A DNA stretch of 64,000 nt from Fimbriimonadaceae bacterium (GCA_019454125.1 CP075365.1:1916218-1980217), one strand, 5' to 3'; numbered from the stretch's first letter, positions 42,914 to 52,890 are shown. Made by a program: numbers and translations. Notes: generated from the sequence alone by a model not told the origin.

Positions 42914-43924
42914 TTAGCGCCAACCTTCGAAAAGACCGCTGACCGACTCGTTCTTGTGGATGCGCACGATCGCCTCGCCCAGCAGGGGCGAGATCGGCAG
43001 CACGCTGAGTTTGGGGAACATCTTCACGCTGGGGATCGGCACGGTGTCGGTCACGATCACCTTGCTCAGGACGCTGTCCTGCAGGCTCTGGGGAGCGTTG
43101 CCGCTCATGATCGCGTGGGTGCCCGTGGCGATGACCTCGGTCGCTCCGCGCTTGCGCAAGGCCTCGGCGCCGCGAATGATGGTCCCGCCCGTGTCGATCA
43201 TGTCGTCGATGATCACGCAGCGCATCCCGTTGACGTCGCCGATGATCTCCATGATGTCCACCTTGTTCGGCTCGGGCCGACGCTTGGCGATGATCGCGAT
43301 GGGCGCGCCCAGAGTCTCGGCGAGCGAGCGGGCGCGTTGCACACCGGCGACGTCCGGGCTCACGACGCAGACGTCGTCCGAGTCGCCATAGCCGTTCTCC
43401 TTCAGCCAGCGGCCCAGCACGGGGCCCGCGTAAAGGTGGTCGACGGGGATGTCGAAGAAGCCCTGGATCTGCTCCGCGTGCAGGTCGACGCAGACCACCC
43501 GGTTTGCCCCCGCCTCCTCGATCAGGTCCGCGACCAGGCGCGCCGTGATCGGTTCGCGCGGTTGCAGCTTCTTGTCCTGGCGGGCGTAGCCGTAGTAAGG
43601 CATGACGACCGTGATGCGGCGCGCGCTGGCCCTTCGGAAGGCGTCCAGCATGATCAAGAGCTCCATCAAGGTGTCGTTGACCGGCGCGCACGTCGGCTGG
43701 AGGATGAAGACATCGTTGCCGCGAGCGCTCTCCTCGACCATAAGCCGGATCTCGCCGTCGCTGAAGCGTGTCAGCGTGAGGCGACCGAGCTCAGTCCCAA
43801 GGTAGGCCGTCAGCCTCGCCCCCAGCTCGGGGTGCGAGTTGCCGCAGAAGATCCTTAGTCCGCTGAGGTCTCGTTCTTTTTCAAGGTTTCCGTTTGTCTC
43901 CGTTGCCGCCACGACGCTACCCAT
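42914..43924 (-). CDS. prs: Ribose-phosphate pyrophosphokinase
   Basis: A 336-residue PRPP synthetase making PRPP from ribose 5-phosphate and ATP for nucleotide, His and Trp synthesis. Motifs: FSDGEIRLMVEESARGNDVF, the catalytic flexible loop region YYGYARQDKKLQPREPITAR, VVCVDLHAEQIQGFF and the PRPP-binding VIIDDMIDTGGTI. ATG at 43924; the first 23 residues (MGSVVAATETNGNLEKERDL) are an extension before the usual LRIFCGNSHPELG start and overlap the end of glmU by 70 bases. glmU-prs adjacency is common in many phyla. Confidence 0.96.
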   Translation of the reverse strand: MGSVVAATETNGNLEKERDLSGLRIFCGNSHPELGARLTAYLGTELGRLTLTRFSDGEIRLMVEESARGNDVFILQPTCAPVNDTLMELLIMLDAFRRASARRITVVMPYYGYARQDKKLQPREPITARLVADLIEEAGANRVVCVDLHAEQIQGFFDIPVDHLYAGPVLGRWLKENGYGDSDDVCVVSPDVAGVQRARSLAETLGAPIAIIAKRRPEPNKVDIMEIIGDVNGMRCVIIDDMIDTGGTIIRGAEALRKRGATEVIATGTHAIMSGNAPQSLQDSVLSKVIVTDTVPIPSVKMFPKLSVLPISPLLGEAIVRIHKNESVSGLFEGWR

Positions 43925-45333
43925 TGCTCCTTTGTTACCTGCCTTGCCCGACCGACCGCCATCGCGTCGTCCGGAACATCTTCTGTCACCACGCTGCCCG
44001 CCGCGACCATGGCGCCGTCGCCGATGGTGCGCGGGGCCACGATCGTGGAGTTGCTGCCAATAAACGTGTCCGCGCCGATCTCCGTGCGGTGCTTGGCAAA
44101 TCCGTCATAGTTGCAGGTGATCGTGCCCGCGCCGACGTTCGTGCGCGCCCCGACGCTGGCGTCGCCGATATAGGTCAGGTGCGAGACCGCCGCGTCCTCG
44201 CCGATCTGGCCGTTCTTGATCTCGACGAAGTTGCCGATCTTCACCCGGGCGCCGAGCCGCGTGCCCGGCCGGAGGTTGCTGAAGGGGCCGCAGCGGGCGC
44301 CGTCGGCCATTTCCGCCTGGTCCACATGGCTCATGAAGACCTGGCAACCGTCCCCAATGGCGGAATCCTTGACCCAGGCGTTCGGCCCGATCGTGCAACC
44401 GGACCCGATGCGCGTGTCCCCGTCGATCACCGTCATGGGGTGCACCAGCGTGTCCGGGCCGATCTGGACCCCCGCTCCGATGTAGGTGCTGCTCGGGTCG
44501 ACGATGGTGACCCCGTTCAGGGCGTGCCGCCGCAGCACCCGGAGCCGCATGATGCGGGAGGCCTCGGCGAGCTGCCAACGATCGTTCACGCCCATAAACT
44601 CGTCCGGGTCGTCAAAGCAGGTGGCGACCACCTTGCCGCCCTCCCCGCGGATCGCGGCGATCACGTCGGTCAGGTAGTACTCGCCCTGCGCGTTACCCTT
44701 TTGAAGGTTCGGCAAGTGGCGGAGAAGGGTCGCGCAGTCGAAGCAGTAGACGGCCGCGTTGACTTCCTTGATCTCAAGCTCTTCTGCCGTCGCGTCTTTC
44801 GCCTCGACGATCCCGCTAACGTGGCCTTCTTCGTCCCGCACCACGCGTCCATAGGAACCCGGTTCAAACGTGACGAATGAAGCGACGGCGGCTTGCGCAC
44901 CCTCGTCCGTAAAGGTCTTGACGAGTTCCGCGAGGGTCTCGCCGGAAAGAAGCGGAGTGTCACCCGGCGTGACCAGCACCGGGCCGTCGTGGCCCTTCAG
45001 CAGGTCGACCGCCATCATGGCGGCGTGGCCCGTGCCCAACTGCTCGCGCTGCTCGACGAACTGGTGCGTCCCGTCCTGCAGGGTCGCCACCACGGTCTCG
45101 GCGTCGTGACCGACCACAACGATCGGCTTCTCGACCCCCGCCTGGCGCACGGCCTGCGAGACAAGCTCGATCATGGACGCCCCGGCGACCTCGTGCAAAA
45201 CCTTCGCCCGTTCGCCGCGCATCCGCGTGCCCTTTCCAGCGGCCAGGATCAGTCCAGCAAGCATGGTGCGCGGCATCGTCGGAAGCGAGACGATACCATG
45301 GGTCGTCTGCTCCCTCGTCTCCGCCTTCGCCAT
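43855..45333 (-). CDS. glmU: Bifunctional GlcNAc-1-P uridyltransferase / GlcN-1-P acetyltransferase
   Basis: A 492-residue two-domain enzyme making UDP-GlcNAc for peptidoglycan. The N-terminal pyrophosphorylase starts LILAAGKGTRMRGERAKVLH; GTGHAAMMAVDLL and GEYYLTDVIAAIRGEGG follow. The C-terminal left-handed beta-helix carries the isoleucine-patch hexapeptides (IGAGVQIGPDTLVHP, GRHTEIGADTFIGSNSTIVA-like region) and AGTITCNYDG FAKH. A 19-residue lead precedes MPRTMLAGL; ATG 45333 is used because no better ribosome site is seen, and ATG 45276 is possible. Runs 70 bases into prs. Confidence 0.95.
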   Translation of the reverse strand: MAKAETREQTTHGIVSLPTMPRTMLAGLILAAGKGTRMRGERAKVLHEVAGASMIELVSQAVRQAGVEKPIVVVGHDAETVVATLQDGTHQFVEQREQLGTGHAAMMAVDLLKGHDGPVLVTPGDTPLLSGETLAELVKTFTDEGAQAAVASFVTFEPGSYGRVVRDEEGHVSGIVEAKDATAEELEIKEVNAAVYCFDCATLLRHLPNLQKGNAQGEYYLTDVIAAIRGEGGKVVATCFDDPDEFMGVNDRWQLAEASRIMRLRVLRRHALNGVTIVDPSSTYIGAGVQIGPDTLVHPMTVIDGDTRIGSGCTIGPNAWVKDSAIGDGCQVFMSHVDQAEMADGARCGPFSNLRPGTRLGARVKIGNFVEIKNGQIGEDAAVSHLTYIGDASVGARTNVGAGTITCNYDGFAKHRTEIGADTFIGSNSTIVAPRTIGDGAMVAAGSVVTEDVPDDAMAVGRARQVTKEQWVASWRQRRQTETLKKNETSAD

Positions 45334-45395
45334 CCGAGACCATTATCCCAATGTTAAGCAAGGTTGCGCCAGCCGCCCGATGAAAATCGGACCCC

Positions 45396-46007
45396 TTAGC
45401 GCCGGCGCCTCTTCAAGAGGGCTAAGCCCGCCGCCAAGGCAAGCACCGTCGTCGGCTCCGGAACCGCTTGGAAGTTATCCGCATACTGGCGAAGAAGCCC
45501 ACCGATCGAGGGTTCAAACCGCCGCGTGATCCGCGCTCCCACCTCGTAGACGCCAGTCGTCCCCGGCGTAAAAATGGCCGCCACGGAGTTGCGCACAATC
45601 TGGTTCCCGCCGATTTGCTCGACGGCGATAGCCGAGAGTTCGGTGCCGTTCACGATGATCGAGAACCGGCCGCCTTGGGCGTTCGGACCACCGGTATTCT
45701 CGACCGCAAAGTCGAATCCAAGCGAGTACTGAACGCCGCCCGTCAGGTTCAGGTTCTGGACGAGCTCGATGCCCGCCTCGGTCCCGGTGAACTGGGTGTT
45801 GCCCACGATGTACCGCGCGGCGAGGCTCGCCCCGCCGCCCGTGACATCAAAGCTGGTCACCTGGCCTGGGGCACCGCCGCCACTCGGGGTGTTGCGCTGG
45901 GTCCAGCCATTGAAGTTCCCGGTCTCAAAGCCGGGGTTGACGAAGAGGTTCTGCGCGCGCGCAGAAGCGAGGAGCGCCATCGTGCAAAGGATAAAGGGGG
46001 TACGCAT
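45396..46007 (-). CDS. PEP-CTERM sorting domain protein
   Basis: A 203-residue exported protein: signal peptide MRTPFILCTMALLASARA. The beta-sandwich (NLFVNPGFETGNFNGWTQRN) is typical of DUF642/CBM-like jelly-roll surface proteins. The C-terminal sorting tail starts AVPEPTTVLALAAGLALLKR and ends with RRRR. It would be processed by an exosortase and displayed outside. Single gene between glmU and smc; no terminator is obvious. Confidence 0.9.
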   Translation of the reverse strand: MRTPFILCTMALLASARAQNLFVNPGFETGNFNGWTQRNTPSGGGAPGQVTSFDVTGGGASLAARYIVGNTQFTGTEAGIELVQNLNLTGGVQYSLGFDFAVENTGGPNAQGGRFSIIVNGTELSAIAVEQIGGNQIVRNSVAAIFTPGTTGVYEVGARITRRFEPSIGGLLRQYADNFQAVPEPTTVLALAAGLALLKRRRR

Positions 46008-46065
46008 GGTGTTCGTCCGTCCTGTGAGCCTTGATTATAGACGGTTTATATGTGGCTTGCAATCT

Positions 46066-49000
46066 TTACGCGACCGAGGCTTTTGGAGGGGCTTTGAAGG
46101 GCACGACGGTCGAGACGCCGGGCTCCTGCATCGTCACGCCGAACCAGACGTCCGCGCTTTCGATCGTCATCGGGTTGTGCGTGATGAGGAGGAACTGGGT
46201 GCCGCCGGAGAACTCGCGAAGCAGGCTCACGAAGCGCTCCACGTTCCGGCCGTCGAGCGGAGCATCGACCTCGTCGAGGACCACAAGCGGGCTGGGCCGC
46301 ACCCGGAGCAGGGCGAAGAGGAACGCGAGCGCCGCCATCGCCCTCTCGCCCCCGCTGAGCAGGGCGAGGCGCTGGCGCTTCTTGCCCGGGACCGTCACCT
46401 CGATCTCCACGCCCTCTTCTCCGTCGGCTTCCTCGTCCGAAACGAGGCGAAGCTCGGCCTGCCCGCCGCCGAAGAGCTTGACGAAGGTGGTGGCGAACTC
46501 CTCGCGGACCCGGTCGAACGCCTCGCGAAACTTCTCGGCGGTCAGCCGGTCCAACTCGCGTACGGCGGCCAAGATCTCGGCACGGCCCTGCTCAATGTCG
46601 GCTGTCTGAGCGGTGAGTTCTCCGTGCCGCTCGGAAAGCCGCTCATAGGCTTCGATCGCCCCCAGGTTGACGTCGCCCATGGCGCGGATCTCCCGGCGGA
46701 GGGTGGCCACAGTCGAGGAGGCCTCGGCAGGCAGCTCCGTCTCGCAGGCCAGCCGGTCCGCCTCGGCCTCATCAATCCCGTATTCGGAGAGCAACCTCTC
46801 TAGGGACGCCTGCCGACGGGCTTCGGCACGGGCGCGCGCCACCTCGTGCTCGTTCGCTTTCCGCTCCGCTTCCGACGCCGTGTGCCGGGCCTTGAAGGCC
46901 GCTTCCCGCTCTTGGCCTGCTTCGTCCAGGGCGGCCGTGCGCATCTTTTCGCGCTCTTCGGTCTGGGCCTGGAGCCGGGCCGCTTCCTCCTCCGCCCGCT
47001 GTCGAGTCGCTTCGGCCTCTTTGATGGTGGCTTCCTGGCGCTCGCGCTGGGGGCCGAGGTCGTCCCGCCGTTTCTCGCGCGCGGACTCTGACTCTTTGAT
47101 CCGGATGAGACGCCGTTTGGCTTCGGCCAAGCGGGCCTCTGCCTGGCCCAGGTGGTCGCGGTGCTCCTTAAGCCGCTCGTTCGTGAGGCGAAGCTCCTCG
47201 GAGTGCGAAGCGACCGCCTTCCAAGCCTCGTCCCGCCGGGCCTCGGCCGCGGGCAGGTCGACCTCGACCGCTTCGAGCAGGGTCGCTGCACGCAGGGAGT
47301 CCCGCTCTGTCGCCAACCGGTCCCGGTCGCGCTCGCAGCCGTTCAGCTCGTGCCGGACGCTCGCTAGCCATGCCCGCGCGTCTTCGCGCGATGCAGAGTC
47401 CGCCTCGCGCCTCCGCGCCACCTCCGCCAGTTGCGCCTCGATCCGCTCGGCCTCTTCGGCGAGCCGCTGCTCTTCGGCGCGTAGGGCCTCCGCTTCCGCC
47501 TCGGCCCCGTCGATCTGGTCCAGCGTCTCGTCGAGCTCGGCGCGACGCTGGACGAGGCCCGTCACGGTCCTGAGCGCGCGACCGCCCGTGACCGCCCCGC
47601 TGGCATGGACGACCTCGCCATCCAAGGTCACCAGCCGCGACCAGCCCTTCGTCCGAGCCAGGCGCAACGCGTCGGCCAGGGTCTCGACCACGGTCACGTT
47701 GCCCAGCAGCGAGTCGACCACGGCGCGGACGCTCGCCTCGCAGGCCACGAGTTCCGAAGCCCGGCCGACGACGCCGGGCCCGGTCGGCCCCGTACCGCGG
47801 TCCGCACGCGGCCGCACCAAATCCAGCGGCTGGAACGTCGCCCGCCCGAGGCGATCCCGCTTCAGCGCCTCGATCGCCGCTTTCGCGTCCTTTTCGCCCG
47901 GCGTGATGAGGTCGTTGGCGGCCGCCCCAAGCGCGGTATCAATCGCGAGGGCGTTGGCCGGTTCGGTCCGAAGGGCCTCGCCGACCGGCCGGTAGCGGTC
48001 CGGGAGCGCGCCCTGCCGAACCAAGTCCAGCACCGCCCGGGAGCCCTGCGAAAGGCCCTCGTGGGCTGCAATGGTGGATTCAATGCCCCGACGGCGGCCC
48101 TCGAGCGCGGCGCTTTCAGCGAGGACGTCGCGGAGCCGCTTTGCCAGTTCGGCGAGTTGCTCGCCCAGGGCGGCCCGCTCTTCCTTGAGGGCATGGGCCT
48201 CGCTCTCCGCCTCCTGGATCGTGGCTTCGGCCTCGGAAAGGCTCCGCTCCGCTTCTGCCAAGGCTTGCCGCAGATCCGGGAGCGACTGGTCCACTCCCTC
48301 CAGTTCCCGCTCGACCTCTTCCGCGCGGGCGTCTCGGTGGGCGCGCTCTACCTCGGCTCGGCGACGCACCTCGGCCGCTTCGCGGGCTTCGGCCAGGGCC
48401 TTCTCGGCCTGGCGAAGGGCCTCGGCGAGGGCCTTGCCCTGAGCGTCGTTCCCCTTCGCCTGACCCTCGCACTCACGGACGGCGGCGCTCCGCGCCTCGA
48501 CCTCAGAGAGGGCGGCCGCCACGTCTTCTTCTGCCTGGCGCTCGCGCTCCGTGTGGGCCGCGCCCTCCTCTTCCAGGTTCGCCTCCAGCGCGTGCAAGCC
48601 TTCGATGCGGGACCGGGCGACGTTGATCGCCGCCTCCGCCTGCTCGCGCTCGACGGAGGCGCGCCGCAACGCTTCTCGATCCGCTTCCAGCTGCCTTCCC
48701 AGCTGCTCTGCCCGGGTCGCGGCCTCTACTGCCCGCTCGTCGCAGTCCGCTGCGAGGCCGCCTTCTTTGTCCGCCATCGCACGGGCTTCCGCCGCGGCCT
48801 CCATCGCCGCCGAGACGTCCTTGCCGAGGCTCGAGAACTCGCGGGCGAGCAGGCCCGACTCCACCTCGCGGAGGGCGTTCGCCACTTCCCGGTACCGCCG
48901 GGCGACCTCGGCCTCGCGCGCCAACGGTTTCATCTGCGACTCAAGCTCCGAGACCACGTCGTGCACGCGGGCAAGGTGGGCCTCCGAAGAATCGAGCCGA

Positions 49001-49536
49001 CGCTGGGCCTCGACCCGGCGGGCCCGGTAACGGTGGACGCCAGCGGCCTCGTCGATCCAGGCACGGCGCTGGGTGGGCGAGGCCCCCAGGGCCTGGTCGA
49101 TCTCGCTTTGGCCGACAATGGCGTAGCCCGCCCTGCCCAGCCCGGAGTCGGCGAGAAGGTCGTGGAGGTCTTTCATCCGGCATGAACGCCGGTTGATCGC
49201 ATAGTCGCCGTCGCCGCCCCGCGTGATGCGGCGGGTGACGGCCACTTCAGCCGACTCGATCGGCAACTGCCCGTCCTCGTTGTCGAAGACGAGCGTCACC
49301 TCGGCGTAGCCCACCGGCTTCCGCTGGCTGGAACCGGCGAAGATCACTTCCTTCCCGGTTTGGGCGCGCAAGGAACGCGCGTTCGTCTCGCCAAGCCCCC
49401 ACAGCACGGCGTCGACAATGTTCGACTTCCCGCACCCGTTCGGGCCGACGACGGCGATGACGTCGCCGTCCAACTCGAATTCCGTGCGGTCTGCGAACGT
49501 CTTAAACCCGACGATCTTGACTCGTTTAAGCCTCAT
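46066..49536 (-). CDS. smc: Chromosome segregation ATPase SMC
   Basis: A 1156-residue condensin subunit. Walker A GPNGCGKSNIVDAVLWGLGE at about residue 32; long coiled coil to about 500; hinge about 510-650 (GALPDRYRPVGEALRTEP; VVETLADALRLARTKGWSRL; GEVVHASGAVTGG); second coiled coil; C-terminal head with signature LSGGERAMAALAFLFALLRV and Walker B LVVLDEVDAPLD. Ala/Glu/Arg-rich coils read without a break. ScpA and ScpB are not in the window. ATG at 49536. Confidence 0.97.
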   Translation of the reverse strand: MRLKRVKIVGFKTFADRTEFELDGDVIAVVGPNGCGKSNIVDAVLWGLGETNARSLRAQTGKEVIFAGSSQRKPVGYAEVTLVFDNEDGQLPIESAEVAVTRRITRGGDGDYAINRRSCRMKDLHDLLADSGLGRAGYAIVGQSEIDQALGASPTQRRAWIDEAAGVHRYRARRVEAQRRLDSSEAHLARVHDVVSELESQMKPLAREAEVARRYREVANALREVESGLLAREFSSLGKDVSAAMEAAAEARAMADKEGGLAADCDERAVEAATRAEQLGRQLEADREALRRASVEREQAEAAINVARSRIEGLHALEANLEEEGAAHTERERQAEEDVAAALSEVEARSAAVRECEGQAKGNDAQGKALAEALRQAEKALAEAREAAEVRRRAEVERAHRDARAEEVERELEGVDQSLPDLRQALAEAERSLSEAEATIQEAESEAHALKEERAALGEQLAELAKRLRDVLAESAALEGRRRGIESTIAAHEGLSQGSRAVLDLVRQGALPDRYRPVGEALRTEPANALAIDTALGAAANDLITPGEKDAKAAIEALKRDRLGRATFQPLDLVRPRADRGTGPTGPGVVGRASELVACEASVRAVVDSLLGNVTVVETLADALRLARTKGWSRLVTLDGEVVHASGAVTGGRALRTVTGLVQRRAELDETLDQIDGAEAEAEALRAEEQRLAEEAERIEAQLAEVARRREADSASREDARAWLASVRHELNGCERDRDRLATERDSLRAATLLEAVEVDLPAAEARRDEAWKAVASHSEELRLTNERLKEHRDHLGQAEARLAEAKRRLIRIKESESAREKRRDDLGPQRERQEATIKEAEATRQRAEEEAARLQAQTEEREKMRTAALDEAGQEREAAFKARHTASEAERKANEHEVARARAEARRQASLERLLSEYGIDEAEADRLACETELPAEASSTVATLRREIRAMGDVNLGAIEAYERLSERHGELTAQTADIEQGRAEILAAVRELDRLTAEKFREAFDRVREEFATTFVKLFGGGQAELRLVSDEEADGEEGVEIEVTVPGKKRQRLALLSGGERAMAALAFLFALLRVRPSPLVVLDEVDAPLDGRNVERFVSLLREFSGGTQFLLITHNPMTIESADVWFGVTMQEPGVSTVVPFKAPPKASVA

Positions 49537-49696
49537 CTGCGGCTAATTCGGTTTGAAGACGTTCGACCCCCGGCGATCGGACGATAAACTTTTCCACACC
49601 CTCCCCGTGCAACCCTCTGCCACCCAAACTCATATGGCTTTTGGGACTCAGAAGTCCCGGCTCGCCCCGCCCAGACCCTAGACAATTCGCGGACAG

Positions 49697-50290
49697 ATGG
49701 ATCAAGAAGAGATGCGCCTCGTTCTCGCCCGGGCCGAAGAACTGCAGAAGCAGTCACAAGAAGAAGTCGATTTCGGCCGGGATCTCGGCGAGATCGTCCA
49801 GGCCGCGGAAGAGGCCGGGCTCGACCGCGAGGCGGTCCTCCGGGCCCTCCAAGAACGCCAGGCGATCCAGAGGCCGCTCAAGGTGGACGACCTCGTCTTC
49901 GCCCGCTCGGCCGATGGCTTCAGCTATCCGGCACGGGTGCGCTCCGTCGAACCTTATTCCGTCACCGTCAAGTTCTTGAACGGAGGCGAGAGCACTCTCC
50001 AACCCGAAGAGGTCCGCCGGTTTAGCGTCACCCCCGGGATGACCTTGAACGTCCCCTGGCCGCACTGGGGATGGTGGAACGCCACCGTGGTCTCCTACGA
50101 CGCGGAGAACGGCAAGCTCTTGATGAGCGACGGCTGGACCAACAACCAGCCGTTCCACATCTCCGACGTGCGGCTCCCTCGGACCGATACCACCTGGACC
50201 CGGCAGGCTTTCACCTGGGCGCACATGGCGGCCGTCGGTTTGGCCGGCACGGGCCTCGGCATGCTCGTGATGAAGCTGCTTTCCCGATAG
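49697..50290 (+). CDS. Hypothetical protein with Tudor/agenet-like domain and C-terminal membrane helix
   Basis: 197 residues. The helical N-terminus (MDQEEMRLVLARAEELQKQS, then an EEAGLDREAVLRALQERQA segment) resembles the short conserved region often found at the start of zinc-free regulator proteins. Residues about 58-150 form two SH3-like repeats (LVFARSADGFSYPARVRSVE; TLNVPWPHWGWWNATVVSYD). The C-terminal helix AAVGLAGTGLGMLVMKLL would anchor it. No family certain. Stop is 4 bases from the converging hydrolase stop. Confidence 0.72.
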   Translation: MDQEEMRLVLARAEELQKQSQEEVDFGRDLGEIVQAAEEAGLDREAVLRALQERQAIQRPLKVDDLVFARSADGFSYPARVRSVEPYSVTVKFLNGGESTLQPEEVRRFSVTPGMTLNVPWPHWGWWNATVVSYDAENGKLLMSDGWTNNQPFHISDVRLPRTDTTWTRQAFTWAHMAAVGLAGTGLGMLVMKLLSR

Positions 50291-50293
50291 GCT

Positions 50294-51007
50294 TTACACA
50301 GGGAACGTTCGCTCTTCGCCGCCGATCTTCTCCCGCAGGAAGCGCAGCGTCATCTCCCATGCTTGGGCCGCCGCTCTTTCGTCGTAGACCTCCGGGCGGT
50401 CATCGTTAAAGAAGGCGTGCTTGACCCCTGGGAAGGTATGCAGGAACCGCGCCTTGCCATGCTCGGCGAGCGTGGCGTCAAGCCCCGCGAGCGCGCTTTC
50501 CTCGACGAACTCGTCGTGCTCCGCAAAGAGCCCGAGCACCGGCGCGACCAGCTTGCTATAGTCCGGGTCCACATTGGGATGGACCCCGTAAAAGTCGACG
50601 CAGGCCCGGATGCGGTCGTCCACCGTCGCGGCATAGAGGGCAAGCTGGCCGCCCATGCAGAAGCCCACCACCCCGACGATGTCGCCCGTCGTCGAACCAC
50701 GGGCGAGAAGGGCGTCGATCGCCCTTTTCACGACGGCGGAGGCCTCCTCCATCTTCAGCGCCATCATCATCGTCGCCGCGTCGTCCGGATCGGTCGTGAC
50801 CTTGCCGTGAAAGAAGTCCGGCGCGAGGGCCGTGAAGCCGGCCGCCGCGAAGCGGTCCGCCACGTTCTTGATGTGGTCCACCAGGCCCCACCACTCCTGG
50901 ATGACGATCACGCCCGGGCCGCCGCCCTCAGCCTCGCTCAGATAACCGGAATAGGTCTGCCCGTTCCCTTCGAACTCGATCATTTCGCCTTGCATAGTGA
51001 TTGGCAT
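50294..51007 (-). CDS. Dienelactone hydrolase family protein
   Basis: A 237-residue alpha/beta hydrolase. VIVIQEWWGLVDHIKNVADR holds the Glu of the family, GVVGFCMGGQLALYAA the nucleophile Cys, LGLFAEHDEFV the Asp and FPGVKHAFFNDDRPE the His. This is the DLH Cys-His-Asp triad. Substrate may be a dienelactone or another small ester; chlorocatechol genes are absent, so a housekeeping esterase role is likelier. ATG at 51007 is used; a 34-codon in-frame extension upstream is not protein-like and overlaps the divergent gene. Confidence 0.88.
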   Translation of the reverse strand: MPITMQGEMIEFEGNGQTYSGYLSEAEGGGPGVIVIQEWWGLVDHIKNVADRFAAAGFTALAPDFFHGKVTTDPDDAATMMMALKMEEASAVVKRAIDALLARGSTTGDIVGVVGFCMGGQLALYAATVDDRIRACVDFYGVHPNVDPDYSKLVAPVLGLFAEHDEFVEESALAGLDATLAEHGKARFLHTFPGVKHAFFNDDRPEVYDERAAAQAWEMTLRFLREKIGGEERTFPV

Positions 51008-51057
51008 GGTACCGCCGGCTGCCACGCTCCGTGGACGGCACGATCGGCGGCCAAAAT

Positions 51058-52890
51058 GTGGCGGTGCGTCCCTACCGACTGCTCGTCCTCTTCTTGTTGC
51101 TGACGGCATTCGGCTGCCAAGGGCCCACGCCCGAGCTGCCTTCGGAGCCCCCGGCCGCGGTCGGCAACGGCAGGATCGCGTTCCTCCTGGACGACCTCGG
51201 GCTTCCCTTCCAGGCGTATGTCGCCGGGGTCTGGGACGACGGCCCCCCTGAAAAGTTGAAACCGCTCGACTTCCAGTGGCCGAAGCCCGTGGTCCAGGGC
51301 AGACTGCTCGGTCGCGAAGACCTCGCCTCGCGAGACCGGCAGTGGGTCGGGGCCGGCGAGGTCCGCACCAAGTTCCGCACCCGCTCGGGGATCACGGGCG
51401 AGACAACCTTCGCCCTGGCCGCCGACGGCGCGTCCGCCCGCGTGGAGTGGAGCCTCAGGCGGGACGGGCCTTTAAAGGTCTCCCTGGCAAAGGCCGACTT
51501 GACAGACCTCGCCGAACACGGCCTTGCCGCCACTCCGGGGCCGCTTGAAAGGGACGAGGAGAAATCACTGGGCGCGCTCGTCCGGTCGGCGCGGGCCTCG
51601 TCGCGCGGGACCCTGAGCTTTCCACCCAGGCTGGCGGGGGTCGTTCCAGAGCTCCCTAAGATAGTGATCGACGGGCCTGCCGACGACCAGGTCGCCGTCG
51701 ACAGCTTCGTCCGTTCCCTCGCCACCCTTTCGCCGCTCGTGCCGGGCGAGCCTGTCGGCCCCTTTGGCCTGACCAGCGATCGATATGGGGGCCGACAGTT
51801 TTGGGACGCTGACGCTTTCATCCTGCCGGGCGCGCTCTTCCTGCTGCCCGACCTCGCCCGGCAGGTCACGGCGTACCGGGTCGAGCGAATGGGGCAGGCC
51901 GAGAAGAACTTCGACGAATGGCTGCGCACCCGGAACCTCCACGGAAAGCCGGGCCTGGCCGAGCGCTTCCAACCTGCAAGAGCGGCCCGGGGGCTGATGT
52001 TCCCCTGGGAATCCGGCCGTAAGGGAGACGAACAAGCGCCTGGCGACGCCAGGAACCAACACCACCTTACTGGAACTGTAGGCTTTTGGCTCTGGCAAGC
52101 AAGCGCGCTGGGCTATGTCGAAGCCACCGAAGCCGAGCGGGCTGTGCGCGGTGCGGCCGAGTTTTACCGGCAGCGTGCCGTGATGCAAGGGGAAAGCTTC
52201 GGCATCCTGGGCACCATGTCTCCTGATGAATTCGCCAAGGCGGCCGACAACGACCTCTATACGAACCTTGTCGCCCACTGGTGCCTGCGCCAGGCGTTTC
52301 CCGAGTTCGCGTTCCAGCCCGTTTTGCCCGCGAAAGGCGGGGTCTTCCTCACCTATGACGGCGATAAGGTGACGACCTACAAACAGGCGGCCGCGATCCT
52401 TGCGGTCTGGCCCCTGCAAAACCCGGCGGCGGAGGCCCAGGCCGTTCCCATGCTGGACCGGTTTGCTGGCAAATCCACCCCGAACGGGCCCGCGATGAGC
52501 CGCTCGGTGGAGGCGATCGCCCGCGCCCGGTTCGGCGACCCAGATTGGGCGTACCAGGAGTGGCGCTACGGATGGCAACCCTACACCCAGAACAGCCTCC
52601 TCCTCTTCAGCGAGGCGCCGAACGGCAAGAACACCGTCTTTCTCACCGGTGCGGCAGGATGTTTGAACACCGTACTGTACGGGTTTCTTGGCTTGCGCAT
52701 CGACGACCAGCCCCTCGCGGGGGCTGCCTGGACAAGGCAGTTGCGCAACGGCATGGTCTTGAGCTGTAAGCCGCGGCTTCCCCGGGCCTGGTCTCTGGTC
52801 ACGGTGAGCCCCTTCTGGCTGGACGGCAAGCGATACGAACTAAAGGCCGACCACGCCGGCGCCACTCTGGACAAGCTCGGCGAACCCTAG
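51058..52890 (+). CDS. GH65-like glycoside hydrolase/phosphorylase lipoprotein
   Basis: About 610 residues. Lipoprotein signal (VAVRPYRLLVLFLLLTAFGC, lipobox Cys). The (alpha/alpha)6 part has the GH65 landmarks GGRQFWDADAFILPGALFLL, AYRVERMGQAEKN and GILGTMSPDEFAKAADNDLY (Glu of PDE as general acid), then TNLVAHWCL and YKQAAAILAVWPL. GH65 enzymes cleave alpha-linked disaccharides such as trehalose, maltose or kojibiose, by phosphate or water; which one cannot be told. Start GTG 51058 is chosen for the signal peptide; in-frame TTG 51001 would precede it. Located 59 bases before glgP, so both handle alpha-glucans. Confidence 0.8.
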   Translation: MAVRPYRLLVLFLLLTAFGCQGPTPELPSEPPAAVGNGRIAFLLDDLGLPFQAYVAGVWDDGPPEKLKPLDFQWPKPVVQGRLLGREDLASRDRQWVGAGEVRTKFRTRSGITGETTFALAADGASARVEWSLRRDGPLKVSLAKADLTDLAEHGLAATPGPLERDEEKSLGALVRSARASSRGTLSFPPRLAGVVPELPKIVIDGPADDQVAVDSFVRSLATLSPLVPGEPVGPFGLTSDRYGGRQFWDADAFILPGALFLLPDLARQVTAYRVERMGQAEKNFDEWLRTRNLHGKPGLAERFQPARAARGLMFPWESGRKGDEQAPGDARNQHHLTGTVGFWLWQASALGYVEATEAERAVRGAAEFYRQRAVMQGESFGILGTMSPDEFAKAADNDLYTNLVAHWCLRQAFPEFAFQPVLPAKGGVFLTYDGDKVTTYKQAAAILAVWPLQNPAAEAQAVPMLDRFAGKSTPNGPAMSRSVEAIARARFGDPDWAYQEWRYGWQPYTQNSLLLFSEAPNGKNTVFLTGAAGCLNTVLYGFLGLRIDDQPLAGAAWTRQLRNGMVLSCKPRLPRAWSLVTVSPFWLDGKRYELKADHAGATLDKLGEP

